Part shown: positions 35,756-45,102 of the stretch, in pieces
How the letters are laid out: every line of letters begins with the position of its first letter
Position numbering within the stretch: position 1 is the stretch's first letter
NCBI RefSeq assembly: GCF_009728995.1
Contig: NZ_VTZW01000018.1
Location: 6,227 to 69,112, forward strand
Source: Streptomonospora sp. PA3
Lineage (GTDB): Bacteria; Actinomycetota; Actinomycetes; Streptosporangiales; Streptosporangiaceae
Direction of reading: 5' to 3'
DNA: 62,886 bases
Made by a program: the position numbers and the translations under genes
Notes under the pieces: model-generated
Seen by the model: only the letters and a program-made list of their open reading frames with translations
Database searches by the model: none
What the model was told of the DNA's origin: nothing

Positions 35756-36181
35756 TCACACCTCGACGATGACGGTGAACGGCCCTTCGTTGGTCAGGGC
35801 CACCGACATCTGCGCCCCGAACACCCCCGTCTCGACGTGGGCGCCCAGGTCGCGCAGCTCCTTGACGACGGTGTCGACGAGCGGCTCGGCCACCGGCCCG
35901 GGGGCCGCCGCCTGCCATGTCGGCCGGCGGCCCTTGCGGGCGTCGCCGTAGAGGGTGAACTGGCTGACGACCAGCAGCGGGGCGCCGATGTCGGAGCACG
36001 ACGCCTCCCCGTCGAGGATGCGCAGCCCCCACATCTTGGCGGCCAGCCGCTTGGCCTCGGCGGCGGTGTCGGTGTGGGTCGCGCCGACCAGGGCGAGCAG
36101 CCCCGGACCGGTGATCTCGCCGACGACCTCGCCGCCGACGGTGACCGAGGCGTGTGCGACCCGCTGCAGGACCGCCCGCAT
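35756..36181 (-). CDS. dtd: D-aminoacyl-tRNA deacylase
   Basis: This is a 141-residue protein, the family's usual size. It removes D-amino acids (and glycine from tRNA-Ala) from tRNAs. The active-site motifs [15 protein letters not shown] and TNEGPFTV are present. ATG 36181 follows GAGGAGGGA. It converges with regX3. Confidence 0.95.
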   Translation of the reverse strand: MRAVLQRVAHASVTVGGEVVGEITGPGLLALVGATHTDTAAEAKRLAAKMWGLRILDGEASCSDIGAPLLVVSQFTLYGDARKGRRPTWQAAAPGPVAEPLVDTVVKELRDLGAHVETGVFGAQMSVALTNEGPFTVIVEV

Positions 36182-36280
36182 GCTGTCCCTCCTCGTCGTC
36201 TCGTGGGTGTCGCGTGGCGCCCGCGGCTTCGCTGTGGGGCCCCGTCCGGGCGATGCCCGCCGCCTGTTGCGCACCGCGGC

Positions 36281-38053
36281 TCAGTGGAGCGTGCGGAACT
36301 GGCGCGTGTTGGAGATTACCCCGGTCAGCGTCAGTGTGAAGGACTTTATGGAGTCGGCGAAGTCCTGCAGCCGCCAGTCGTCGGGACCCACGTACCAGGG
36401 CAGGCCGTCGGCTGCGCACTCGCTGCCGGCCGAGGCCAGTACGGCCGCCCACCGCTCGACGTTGTCGAAGATGATCGCATAGGGCAGATAGCGCGAGAAC
36501 AGGCTCACCCGGTGCTGGGGCGGCACGTCTTCCGCGCCGGCGCTGAGCAGGTAGGAGCGGAAGCCGAGGGTGTGCGCGAAGACGACGCTGCCCTGCCGCG
36601 TCTTGGCGGGCATGTACTGCGCGCCCACGGTCACGGCCGCCCCGGCGATGATGACCGCCAGGCCGGTGAAGGCCGCCTGGCTGAACACGGCCAGCAGGAC
36701 GGTGAGGACCACGCCCGCCGCGGTGGTGCCGATCCCGGCGGTGGTCCACCGGTTGCGCTCCACATTGGGCTTGTTGGCGAACCATTTCAGCCGGACCATG
36801 TCGCGGTAGAGCTCCTCGCGGACCTCCGACAGCCGCGCCGGGAACTCGCTGCGGCCCAGCTCGGAGAGCTTGACCTGGTGCCGGTCGCGGAAGAGGGCGT
36901 CCAGCAGCAGCCGCTCGTAGCCCAGGAGGCCGTCGTCGACGGGGCCGGGGGTCTTGTCCAGCCGCCAGTCGGTGGCCGAGAACTGGGCATGCGGCAGTTC
37001 GCGGATGGTGAGGTGGCCGCGCACGGCCAGGTCGACGACGGTCGCGGTGATGTCGACCACGTCGGCCTGCTCGTCGATGAGGGTGCCGATCTGGCCGGGG
37101 TGGACGTCGTCGGGCGGCTTGAAGCGGAGGGTGCCGGAACCGGACGCGTCGCCCGAGGCGTCCACCGGTGCGCTGTCGCCCACGGCGGCCTCGGTGCGCA
37201 GGGCGCGCTCGTCGCGTCCGCGGATCCTGATCAGCGCGATCAGCACACCCACCGGCACCAGCAGGAGCAGCCCGAAGACGGTGGCGGTGGCCGGGGTGAT
37301 GGCGAAGGCGGTCTGCACCGACCAGTCGCGCTCGACGATGGCCTCGCCCCCGATGGAGCCGGGGGGATAGCCCACGACGATGTGCAGGGACTCCCCCGGC
37401 TGCATGTCGGTCTGCAGGAAGCGGGCGAGCACGGCCTCGTGGCCGCCCATGTCGGAGGAGGTGCAGTAGATGGAGCTGCGCGCCTGGCCGGCGGTGCAGG
37501 ACAGGGCCCGGGGCGGGACGGCGGCGTCGACGACCACGGTGGTCTCGGCGACGGTCCGGCTGTAGCCGCCCACGGCGGTCCATTCCAGCTCGGTGCCGCC
37601 GCCGACGGGGTCCACGGCGCCGCGCACGGTGTAGCGCAGCAGGGCCTCGGAGCGCCCGGCGGTGTCCATCCGCACGTGCAGGGCGGCGCCGTCGCGGTCG
37701 GTCGAGACGGGGATCTCCCGGCCGCTGCCGTCGACGGCCGAGATGCGCTCGACCTCGTAGAGCCGGCTGTGGTCGGAGTCATAGGGCTCGCGGACGGAGA
37801 ACGTCCGTACGAACTCCTCTGGCGGGTCGTCGCCGAAGGAGATGGACTCCTCAGCGTGGAGCACGCCCTTTTCATCCAGATTGAGGCGGATTTCGTTAGC
37901 GATCTGGCGCTGTGCGCCGTCGGGCAGGGACGCGGGCAGCGAGGCCCCGGCGGAGGGCGACGCCCCGTCCTGCGCCCACGCCGCCGCGGGAGCGCACAGC
38001 AGGAGCAGACCGCCGACCGCGGCCGCAAACCGTGCCATTCTCACCCGCCACAT
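36281..38053 (-). CDS. DUF2207 family membrane protein
   Basis: This is a protein of up to 590 residues (ATG 38038, five codons inward, is an alternative and fits a signal peptide starting MARFAAAVGG). A signal peptide ending near AWAQ is followed by an extracytoplasmic beta-rich DUF2207 domain (to about 285). A membrane helix, a cytoplasmic part with LLGYERLLLDALF, two more membrane helices and a C-terminal soluble region follow. The role of DUF2207 is not established. It stands alone. Confidence 0.82.
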   Translation of the reverse strand: MWRVRMARFAAAVGGLLLLCAPAAAWAQDGASPSAGASLPASLPDGAQRQIANEIRLNLDEKGVLHAEESISFGDDPPEEFVRTFSVREPYDSDHSRLYEVERISAVDGSGREIPVSTDRDGAALHVRMDTAGRSEALLRYTVRGAVDPVGGGTELEWTAVGGYSRTVAETTVVVDAAVPPRALSCTAGQARSSIYCTSSDMGGHEAVLARFLQTDMQPGESLHIVVGYPPGSIGGEAIVERDWSVQTAFAITPATATVFGLLLLVPVGVLIALIRIRGRDERALRTEAAVGDSAPVDASGDASGSGTLRFKPPDDVHPGQIGTLIDEQADVVDITATVVDLAVRGHLTIRELPHAQFSATDWRLDKTPGPVDDGLLGYERLLLDALFRDRHQVKLSELGRSEFPARLSEVREELYRDMVRLKWFANKPNVERNRWTTAGIGTTAAGVVLTVLLAVFSQAAFTGLAVIIAGAAVTVGAQYMPAKTRQGSVVFAHTLGFRSYLLSAGAEDVPPQHRVSLFSRYLPYAIIFDNVERWAAVLASAGSECAADGLPWYVGPDDWRLQDFADSIKSFTLTLTGVISNTRQFRTLH

Positions 38054-38264
38054 GGGGTGAGAGCCTACCGCTCGGCGGTAACGCCGCCGGCTCGGAGCCG
38101 GGTGACGGGCCGAGGGAAAGGCGGCGCTTCTGCGCCACCGTTGGGGTGGTGGGGGGGTGACGGGCGGGCCTGCACATCTCCCCACCTACCGGCATAATCG
38201 TCATGGGCACGGATGAATCCGCATCCGGCCGAGGCACGGCATCAAGGGGGAGGTGCGGCGGCGC

Positions 38265-39245
38265 GTGGCCCAACGTACACGGACGGCCGGGGAGACCGCC
38301 GCCCGCCGGAGCCCGCGGTCCGGCGGCTACGCGGTCCCTGACTACGCGCGGCGGCCGCGGCCGCGCTTGAGCCTGAGCGTCACCCTGGTCCTGCTGACCG
38401 GGCTGACCGCGATCGGCTTCTCCGCGTTCATCAGCGTCTCCGCCCTGTTCGCCGCGCCCGCCCACGCCGGGCCCGTCGCCTCCGGACCGGCGGCCGCCCC
38501 GGTGTCGGGCGAGCAGCCGGCGCCCCGGGACACCGGGGCCCACCTGCTCACCGACAACCCCCTCTACAGCAGCGGCGCCATGGCGGAGGTCACCTGTCCC
38601 GCCCCGGAACTGGACCCCGACGACCCGGCGTCGATGGAGGACTTCCTGCACGAGATCACTTCGTGCCTCGATACCGCCTGGCGCGAGCAGTTCGCCGGCA
38701 CCGGGCTGGGGTTCGACCCGCCCAGCCGGATCTACTGGTACACGGCCGGGCAGAGCCCGTGCGGCAGTTTTCCTTCGGCGGGCACGGCGGCGTTCTACTG
38801 CCAGGCGAATGAAGGGCTGTATCTGGGTATCGAGGACATTGTGGAGAACTCCGCGGAAAGCGAGCACCCCGAGGCCTACACCTTCCTGCTCAGCCATGAG
38901 TACGCCCACCACGTGCAGGGCGAAGCGGGCATTCTCGGCTACTTCCACGGCGTGCGGGCCGCCGAGGAGGACCCGGCGGTCGAGGCCGAGCTCACCCGGC
39001 GCAGCGAGTTGCAGGCCAACTGCCTGGGCGGGCTGTTCCTCGGCGCTGTCGCCGAGACCTACCCCATCGGCGGGCAGGAGCATGCCAACATCCTGGCCGA
39101 CGCCGAGCGGCGCGGCGACTTCAGCCCCGGCGAGCGCGAGCACGGCACTCCGGAGAACGGCCGGATGTGGACCGCCCACGGCATGGACCTGGGCGAGCCC
39201 GCCGCATGCAACACCTGGGAAGCGGGGGAGGAGCTGGTCGAGTGA
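38265..39245 (+). CDS. YpfJ-like neutral zinc metallopeptidase (first of tandem pair)
   Basis: This is a 326-residue membrane-anchored protein. GTG 38265 is chosen because GGGGGAGG lies about 12 bases upstream; GTG 38253 is in frame. One N-terminal membrane helix (about 35-65) is followed by an external domain with the zinc motif HEYAHH at 211-216 and ELQANCLGGLFLG. The second gene, 68 bp downstream, has the same layout. Peptidase activity is predicted; substrates are unknown. Confidence 0.85.
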   Translation: MAQRTRTAGETAARRSPRSGGYAVPDYARRPRPRLSLSVTLVLLTGLTAIGFSAFISVSALFAAPAHAGPVASGPAAAPVSGEQPAPRDTGAHLLTDNPLYSSGAMAEVTCPAPELDPDDPASMEDFLHEITSCLDTAWREQFAGTGLGFDPPSRIYWYTAGQSPCGSFPSAGTAAFYCQANEGLYLGIEDIVENSAESEHPEAYTFLLSHEYAHHVQGEAGILGYFHGVRAAEEDPAVEAELTRRSELQANCLGGLFLGAVAETYPIGGQEHANILADAERRGDFSPGEREHGTPENGRMWTAHGMDLGEPAACNTWEAGEELVE

Positions 39246-39312
39246 GAACGGAACCGACCACGGGCCGGGCGGCCGGCCCGCGCCGCGGCTGAGCCGGCCC
39301 GGCGGTTAGCGC

Positions 39313-40260
39313 ATGGGGGCGTCCGGGTCCACCGGCGGTCAGAGCGGGGGCGGCTCCGCCCACCGCCGGACGGCGTTGTATGCGGGGTTGGCGGTGCTGC
39401 TGCTGGCGCTGGCCGCCCTCACCGTCATCGTGTCCGACGAGGAGGTCCGGCAGGGCATCGAGCCCGCCGCCACCGCCGACCGGACCGAGCCCGACCTCTC
39501 CGGCCCTCCGCAGACCTCGGCCGACACCCGGCGGCCCTCGGGGCACGCCGCGCTCGTGGACAACCCCCTGTATTCGACGGGACAGCTGGTGCCGCTGCCG
39601 TGCCCGGCGCCGCGGCTCGACGTCCACGACCCCGCCTCGGTCGAGAAGTTCCTGGACACGGTCACCGACTGCCTCGACGACGCCTGGGCGCGCCAGTTCG
39701 AGGAGGCGGGGATCCCGTTCGACCCGCCGAAGCGGGTCTACTGGAGCGAGGGCGGGACCAGCCCGTGCCGCGAGTACCCCTCCGCGGCCGGGGCGTTCTA
39801 CTGCCGGGCCGTCGAGAGCATCTACATCGGCACCAGCGACGTGGTCGAGAAGTGGGGCGGCACCGAGCAGAGCGCGGTCTACGCCTCGCTGCTGGCCCAC
39901 GAGTACGGCCACCACGTGCAGGGCGAGGCCGGGCTGCTGGAGTACTACCACGACCAGCGGGCGAACGAGCCCTCGCGCGTCCAGGCCAACGCGTGGACCC
40001 GCAAGAGCGAGCTGCAGGCCAACTGCCTTGCCGGAGTCTTCCTGGGGGCGGTCGAGGCCACCTATCCGCTGGACGACGAGGACATCGACGCGGTGCTCGA
40101 CGACGCGGCGGCGACCGCCGACCGCCCCGACGCGCCCGCGGAGGAGCGCACCCACGGCACGGCCGAGAACAGCGTGCTGTGGCTGGAGCACGGGCTGAAG
40201 CAGGAGTCCCCCGGCGCCTGCAACACCTGGGCCGTCGAGGACGAGTCGGTCCTGCAGTAG
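39313..40260 (+). CDS. YpfJ-like neutral zinc metallopeptidase (second of tandem pair)
   Basis: This is a 315-residue paralogue of the preceding gene. It has an N-terminal membrane helix near 20-42, HEYGHH at 196-201 and KSELQANCLAGVFLGAVE. The shared blocks DNPLYS(S/T)G, CLD-AW--QF and the Cys at the C-terminus show tandem duplication. ATG 39313 is the start. It is likely exported and membrane-anchored. Confidence 0.85.
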   Translation: MGASGSTGGQSGGGSAHRRTALYAGLAVLLLALAALTVIVSDEEVRQGIEPAATADRTEPDLSGPPQTSADTRRPSGHAALVDNPLYSTGQLVPLPCPAPRLDVHDPASVEKFLDTVTDCLDDAWARQFEEAGIPFDPPKRVYWSEGGTSPCREYPSAAGAFYCRAVESIYIGTSDVVEKWGGTEQSAVYASLLAHEYGHHVQGEAGLLEYYHDQRANEPSRVQANAWTRKSELQANCLAGVFLGAVEATYPLDDEDIDAVLDDAAATADRPDAPAEERTHGTAENSVLWLEHGLKQESPGACNTWAVEDESVLQ

Positions 40261-40334
40261 GCGCCCGGCCGCGCCGCCCGGCGCCGCCGCCTCTTCCGCC
40301 GTAGCGCGGCGCGGGCGCGTGGGAGAATCGCGGC

Positions 40335-42836
40335 ATGGCCAAGACGCGCGCCGTGGAGCTGCGGGTACACGGAGTAAGCGGTGGACAGGCCGAGGAGCTG
40401 CTGGACGTCGAGCCGGCCGTGCGGGTGTCCGGCGATCCCCTCGCCGGGTTCTTCCGGTGGCGCCGCAAGCCCGACACCGAGACCGTGCCCGGCGTCCCCC
40501 GCGAGATCTTCGCCTGGGGCAAGCTGACCTCGGGCCGCTCCTCGCGGGCGCTGTGGCTGCTGCTTCTGCCGTTCATGCTGGTCAACATCGCCTACTGGAT
40601 GCGGCCCGCCCGCAGCGCCGAGGCGCCTTCGCGCACCATGGCGGCGGCCGAGCACGCCTATCGGGCGGCGACCCGGCTGCTGGCGCTGAGTCTGACGGCG
40701 CTGCTGATCCTGGCGGCGGCGGGGGTGGGCATGGACCTCGTCGGCTGGCAGTGCGCCGGCTACGGCCGCCGGTGCGCCGAGCTGCGCCCGCTGCTGGGCA
40801 TGCTCGCCGCACCCGAGGCGCCGCTGGCCGAGCCGGCGCGGGCGCTGGCCGCCGGCGCGCTGCTGCCGCTGCTGGTGATCGCGCTGCTGTGGCGGTTGTC
40901 GCGGCGCAGCGGCGCGCAGGCGGTGGCCGCGGCCCTGCCCGAGCCCGCGCCGCGGCCGGAGGCGCCGCTGAGCGGCCCGGGGTTCTGGCGGGACGGCGCC
41001 ACGACGGCGCGGCTGCGCTCGGCGCACATCGCGGTCGCGGTGTCGGTGGTCGCCTTCCTGCTGGCCGCTCCGGCGCTGCACCACGACGGGGCGTCGCCCG
41101 CGGGTCTGGCCGCGGGGCTGCCCATCGCCGGGCTGGCGGCCGCCGCGGTGCTGGCCGGTGCCGCGGGGGCGGCGGTCCCGGGCTCCACACTCCGGTCGCA
41201 GCGCCTGGCCGACACCGCCTGCCGCCTGGTGCGCAACGCCTCCCTGGTGCTGCTGGGCGCCGCGCTGGTCTACGCGCTGTGGCCGCGCCCCGGCTGGGCC
41301 GCGCAGGGCCCGCTGCCGTGGTACTCGGCGGTGCTCAACTCGCTGTTCGCCGTGCAGTGCGTGCTGGGGGTGCTGCTGATCGCCGCCGCGGCGGTTCTCT
41401 ACCGGCGCGCGGGCAGGCCCGAGCGGGTTCCGCTGGCGGGGCTGGCCGGGCCGGCGGCGGCCATCCTGGGCACGCTGCTGGGCGGCGCGCTCTCGGCCGC
41501 GGTGGTCTACCAGGCGGCCGGGTGGCTGGGCGGCTGCTACTACCCGGGCGCCGAGGCGGACGGCTGCATCGTGCTGCGGCCGGCGGCCGCCTACTCCTGG
41601 CTCCAGCTCGCCTTCACCCTGGAGGCCGCGATCGCGCTGGTGTGCGCGGGAGCGGTGTTCGTGCTGCTGCGTTGGCGGGCGCGCCGGCAGGCCGATGCGG
41701 TCGCGGCGATGTACGGCCGCCCGGCCGACGCGGGGCGCACCCGCGACATCGCGCGCGCCCGCGCCTTCGGCGGGGTCACCGAGTTCCTGCCGCCGCTGCT
41801 GGCCGCGCTGCTGCTGCCGGTCGCCGCCCTGGTGGGCCTGATGCTGTACTCCGCGATCACCGGCCACCTGAATCCGGTGCCCGGGGGCGAGGCGGCACAG
41901 CCGCCGTCGGGTGCCGCGACGGGCTGGGCCCAGGGCGCGCTGTCGGCGCTGGTGGCGGTCGGCTCGTTCCTCGGCGGCGCCTTCCTGGCGGCGCTGATGA
42001 TGCTGGGCGGCAGCGCCTACCGCGACCAGCCCACCCGGCAGGCGGTGGGCGTGCTGTGGGACATCGGCACCTTCTGGCCGCGGCTGGCCCATCCGCTGGC
42101 CCCGCCCTGCTACGGCGAGCGCGCGGTTCCGCAGCTGGTCGCGCGGGTGACCGATATGGCCGACCGCGGCACGGGGGTGGTGTTCTCCGGCCACTCCCAG
42201 GGGTCGGTGCTCGCGGCGGCCGCCCTGTGGCAGGCGCCGCCGCGCTGCCGCGACCGGGTGGTGCTGATCACCCACGGCTCACCGCTGTCGCGGCTCTACG
42301 CCCGCTACTTCCCCGCCTACTTCGGGCCGCTGGCGCTGGGCGACCTGCGCACGCGGGCGGTCCGCTGGCGCAACCTGTGGCGCGCCACCGACCCGATCGG
42401 CGGGCCGGTGCTGGCGGCCGGCGAGGGCGGCGCGCAGCCGGTGGGCTATGCCGAGCCGCTGCCCGACCCGCGCCACTACGGGGTGCGGCCCGGCGAGGCG
42501 CTGTATCCGCCGATCCTGGGGCACTCCTACTACACCCGCGACCCGTTGTACGCGGAGGCGGTGGGGCGGGCCGCGGAGGCGGTCACCGCCGGGGCGGACG
42601 GGGCGGCCGGGGCACCCGCCGTTCCGGCGGCGCGCAGCGGTGCCGGCGATGCGGCGCCGGAGGCCGGGCCGCTGTCGGCGGGCGACGCCCGCAGGCGGAC
42701 GGCGTCGCCGCCGGGCTCCGAGCTACCAGCGGCCGTAGGGCCCCTCGTTGCGCCCGATGCTGCGGACGGCGGGGCGGACGTCGAGCAGGTAGATGAGCGA
42801 GGCGATCAGCGCGATGAAGACGAAGAAGCGCATTGA
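40335..42836 (+). CDS. Multi-pass membrane protein with C-terminal GHSQG hydrolase-like motif
   Basis: This is an 833-residue protein with about ten hydrophobic segments between residues 70 and 570, then a soluble domain. The domain has the nucleophile-elbow-like motif SGHSQGS (candidate Ser621) and VVLITHGSPLSRLY, as in alpha/beta hydrolases and lipases. The N-terminus ELRVHGVSGGQAEELLD also resembles the start of such hydrolases. ATG 40335 follows GGGAGAA. I recognise the motif, not a named family. Its last about 38 codons overlap the opposite-strand DUF2516 gene. Confidence 0.72.
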   Translation: MAKTRAVELRVHGVSGGQAEELLDVEPAVRVSGDPLAGFFRWRRKPDTETVPGVPREIFAWGKLTSGRSSRALWLLLLPFMLVNIAYWMRPARSAEAPSRTMAAAEHAYRAATRLLALSLTALLILAAAGVGMDLVGWQCAGYGRRCAELRPLLGMLAAPEAPLAEPARALAAGALLPLLVIALLWRLSRRSGAQAVAAALPEPAPRPEAPLSGPGFWRDGATTARLRSAHIAVAVSVVAFLLAAPALHHDGASPAGLAAGLPIAGLAAAAVLAGAAGAAVPGSTLRSQRLADTACRLVRNASLVLLGAALVYALWPRPGWAAQGPLPWYSAVLNSLFAVQCVLGVLLIAAAAVLYRRAGRPERVPLAGLAGPAAAILGTLLGGALSAAVVYQAAGWLGGCYYPGAEADGCIVLRPAAAYSWLQLAFTLEAAIALVCAGAVFVLLRWRARRQADAVAAMYGRPADAGRTRDIARARAFGGVTEFLPPLLAALLLPVAALVGLMLYSAITGHLNPVPGGEAAQPPSGAATGWAQGALSALVAVGSFLGGAFLAALMMLGGSAYRDQPTRQAVGVLWDIGTFWPRLAHPLAPPCYGERAVPQLVARVTDMADRGTGVVFSGHSQGSVLAAAALWQAPPRCRDRVVLITHGSPLSRLYARYFPAYFGPLALGDLRTRAVRWRNLWRATDPIGGPVLAAGEGGAQPVGYAEPLPDPRHYGVRPGEALYPPILGHSYYTRDPLYAEAVGRAAEAVTAGADGAAGAPAVPAARSGAGDAAPEAGPLSAGDARRRTASPPGSELPAAVGPLVAPDAADGGADVEQVDERGDQRDEDEEAH

Positions 42837-43025
42837 GGTGAACACCGCGCTGAACGACACGAACGTGGCTACGGCGAGCAGGCCGACCCACAGCTTCTTG
42901 GTCTGCTTGTCCATGGCGGGGAACGCCTGTCCGGGGGTGCGGACGGCGTCGACCAGGGCGAACAGGCTGGTGACGAAGATCGCTACGAAGATGAGCCACC
43001 AAAGCATATCCAGGATGCCGAGCAC
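42723..43025 (-). CDS. DUF2516 family small membrane protein
   Basis: This is a 100-residue protein with three or four membrane helices and the family pattern LFALVDAVRTPGQAFPAMDKQ-K. It matches DUF2516 of actinobacteria, function unknown. Its 3' end overlaps the end of the large membrane protein gene on the other strand by 114 bp. Confidence 0.85.
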   Translation of the reverse strand: MLGILDMLWWLIFVAIFVTSLFALVDAVRTPGQAFPAMDKQTKKLWVGLLAVATFVSFSAVFTSMRFFVFIALIASLIYLLDVRPAVRSIGRNEGPYGRW

Positions 43026-43157
43026 AGCACGCTCCGAACCTCGTGGCGGACGAATCTGCCGGCGGCGCTGCCCCCGGCCTCTCCCAGACTAAACGCGCGA
43101 GTCCAGGCGATCGTGCCCGGCCGCGCCCCGGCGCCGGGCGGTGCGGCGGGCGACCGC

Positions 43158-44099
43158 CTACACCGGCAGGCTCCACAGCACCGTGATGGTGCCCAGCAGC
43201 GCCACAGCGGCGCTCAGCACGGCGGTGGTCTGGCGACGCGAGAGCTGCTGGACGGGGTTGAGCAGCCGGGATACGCGGGTGAGGACCTCGGGTTCGTCGG
43301 AGGTCACCGCGAGGGCCCCCGCGGGCACGTGCGCGGTGCCCGATGCGCCGAAGCGCAGGAGCGCCATGGCCAGCTCCTTGGGGGAGCGCTCGCGACGCGC
43401 CTGGTCGTCGGCGCACATCTCGATCAGCAGCGCGACCGCGCGGTAGTGGGTCTCGACCATCCGCACGTGCGGGAACGCGCGCTTGAGCGAGGAGAACGGA
43501 AGCAGCACCAGGTCGTGGCGCTGGCGCAGGTGGGCGTGCTCGTGGGCGATGACCGCCGCCAACTCGCTGCGGTCGAGCACCTCCAGCGCGCCCGCGCTGA
43601 TGACCACCTCCGAGCGCAGCACGCCGGGCAGGCAGTAGGCCGCGGCGGCGGGGTGGTCGAGGATGCGCGCGCCGGGGACCTCGGGGTCGTCGTGGGCCAC
43701 CAGCCCGAGCAGGTCGTGGTGGCGGCGGCGCACCCGCAGGACCTGGACGAACGACGCCACCAGGCCGCTGAACAGCAGCAGGGTGAGGCTGAAGGCCAGA
43801 ATCACCGCGCCGACCTGGGTGGCGCCGAAGGAGGTGCCGGCGATCTCAGAGAGGTAGAGGCCGTGGGTGCCCGCGTCCTGGACGAGCGCGACCAGCCCGC
43901 CGACGACGCCGCGGCCGTAAGGGGCCAGCCCGAAGGCCAGCAGCGCGCCGATGGTGGAGAACCCCCAGGCCAGTCCGAGCACCTGCCAGACGATGACGGC
44001 CACATAGGGCCCCCGGCGGGGCCACGAGGCCCGACGCAGCCGTGCCGCCGCCACGAAGCAGCTGATCGCGATGGCGCTGAGCAGTGCGGCACTGACCAT
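43158..44099 (-). CDS. M56 (BlaR1-like) membrane metallopeptidase
   Basis: This is a 313-residue protein with membrane helices at the N-terminus, near 35-110, and at the C-terminus. The zinc site VIAHEHAHLRQRHD lies near residues 183-196. M56 proteins cleave cognate BlaI-type repressors in response to a signal. The BlaI-type gene lies immediately upstream (5 bp) and is co-transcribed. No penicillin-binding sensor domain is seen. Confidence 0.9.
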   Translation of the reverse strand: MVSAALLSAIAISCFVAAARLRRASWPRRGPYVAVIVWQVLGLAWGFSTIGALLAFGLAPYGRGVVGGLVALVQDAGTHGLYLSEIAGTSFGATQVGAVILAFSLTLLLFSGLVASFVQVLRVRRRHHDLLGLVAHDDPEVPGARILDHPAAAAYCLPGVLRSEVVISAGALEVLDRSELAAVIAHEHAHLRQRHDLVLLPFSSLKRAFPHVRMVETHYRAVALLIEMCADDQARRERSPKELAMALLRFGASGTAHVPAGALAVTSDEPEVLTRVSRLLNPVQQLSRRQTTAVLSAAVALLGTITVLWSLPV

Positions 44100-44104
44100 C
44101 TCGG

Positions 44105-44467
44105 CTACGTCCTCGGCTCGTCGATTTCCTCTAGCGCGCGCCGGAGCGCCTCGGCCTCGCTGCCGTTCATGGAGCGGACGAACGCCGCGAGCGCGGCGTC
44201 GCGGTCGCCGGTCTCCCCCAGGGCGTCGATCATGAGTTCGGAGACGTAGTTCTCACGACTGGCGGCCGGGCGGTAGCGCCAGGCGCGCCCTTCGCGGTCC
44301 CGCGCCACGACGCCCTTCTTGGCGAGACGGTCGAGCACGGTCATAACGGTGGTGTGAGCGAGGTCGCGGTCGGCCAGAGCACGGCCCACCTCGCGGACCG
44401 TCAAAGGCTCGTTCCGCTGCCACAGTACATCCATCACCGCGCGTTCGAGATCGCCGAGCCGATTCAT
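44105..44467 (-). CDS. BlaI/MecI/CopY family repressor
   Basis: This is a 120-residue protein with the BlaI winged helix (LGDLERAVMDVLWQRNEPLT, then TVMTVLDRLAKKGVV) and a C-terminal dimer helix. It probably represses its own operon and is inactivated by the downstream M56 peptidase. The spacer just upstream contains GTAGTACTACAGG, a possible operator. Confidence 0.93.
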   Translation of the reverse strand: MNRLGDLERAVMDVLWQRNEPLTVREVGRALADRDLAHTTVMTVLDRLAKKGVVARDREGRAWRYRPAASRENYVSELMIDALGETGDRDAALAAFVRSMNGSEAEALRRALEEIDEPRT

Positions 44468-44601
44468 GGGTCCGAGTCTACTCCGGGTAGTACTACAGGC
44501 TGTCGCGGCCCACCGATCGGCCCGCTGCGCGTGGTTTTACCCCGATTCGACGGTGTGGATGCCCCCGCGATCAGGAGTCTCGAAGCCCCACGTCCACTCG
44601 C

Positions 44602-44952
44602 TCACCGGCCCAACGCCGCATCCGTTTCACGCAGGATCCGGCTGATCTCTTGCACCGCGCTCCTGGTGTCCGGATGGCCGGTACCGACCATGTTCTCCAG
44701 CTCGGCCAGGCGGCGAGCGGTGGCCGGGTGCCGCTCGATCTCGATGAAATGGGCCCAGCTGAAGCAGAACAAGTGCAGCGGGGACAACCTCTGAAGCTCC
44801 AGCGCCTCCGTACACGCCTCGACGAGCCGGCGATCGAACTCCTTGAGCCGGGACGGGGTGATCCTGGAGACCGCTTTGGGCAACGCCTCAGGAGTCGCGG
44901 CCGGGCGGGGGATGCGGGGCGCTTCACAATCCTCACTGTGCTGCTCGGTCAT
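44602..44952 (-). CDS. DUF6247-like small protein
   Basis: This is a 116-residue helical protein with LKEFDRRLVEACTEALELQR and a WAHFIEIERHPATARRL core. It resembles DUF6247, actinobacterial proteins often placed beside toxin-like genes. No toxin partner is adjacent here. The start ATG 44952 is followed by an acidic N-terminus. The function is unknown. Confidence 0.65.
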   Translation of the reverse strand: MTEQHSEDCEAPRIPRPAATPEALPKAVSRITPSRLKEFDRRLVEACTEALELQRLSPLHLFCFSWAHFIEIERHPATARRLAELENMVGTGHPDTRSAVQEISRILRETDAALGR

Positions 44953-45102
44953 CGCTCCCCCTGGGCCGGGCGGTTGTCGGGGAGACAGTATCCCGGTGGA
45001 TCCCGGACGTGCGGGTCAATCGCCGAATTCGGCGATGGGGAACGGGAGGCGGGGCGGGGAAGTGGGAGAGGAGGTGCCGCATCTCCTCGGAAGGGACGCA
45101 GG

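Noticed and set aside
44990-45102. Upstream extension of the macrodomain gene to 44650
   Set aside because: It would overlap the opposite-strand DUF6247-like gene. The macrodomain itself begins at ATG 45103 with a proper leader.
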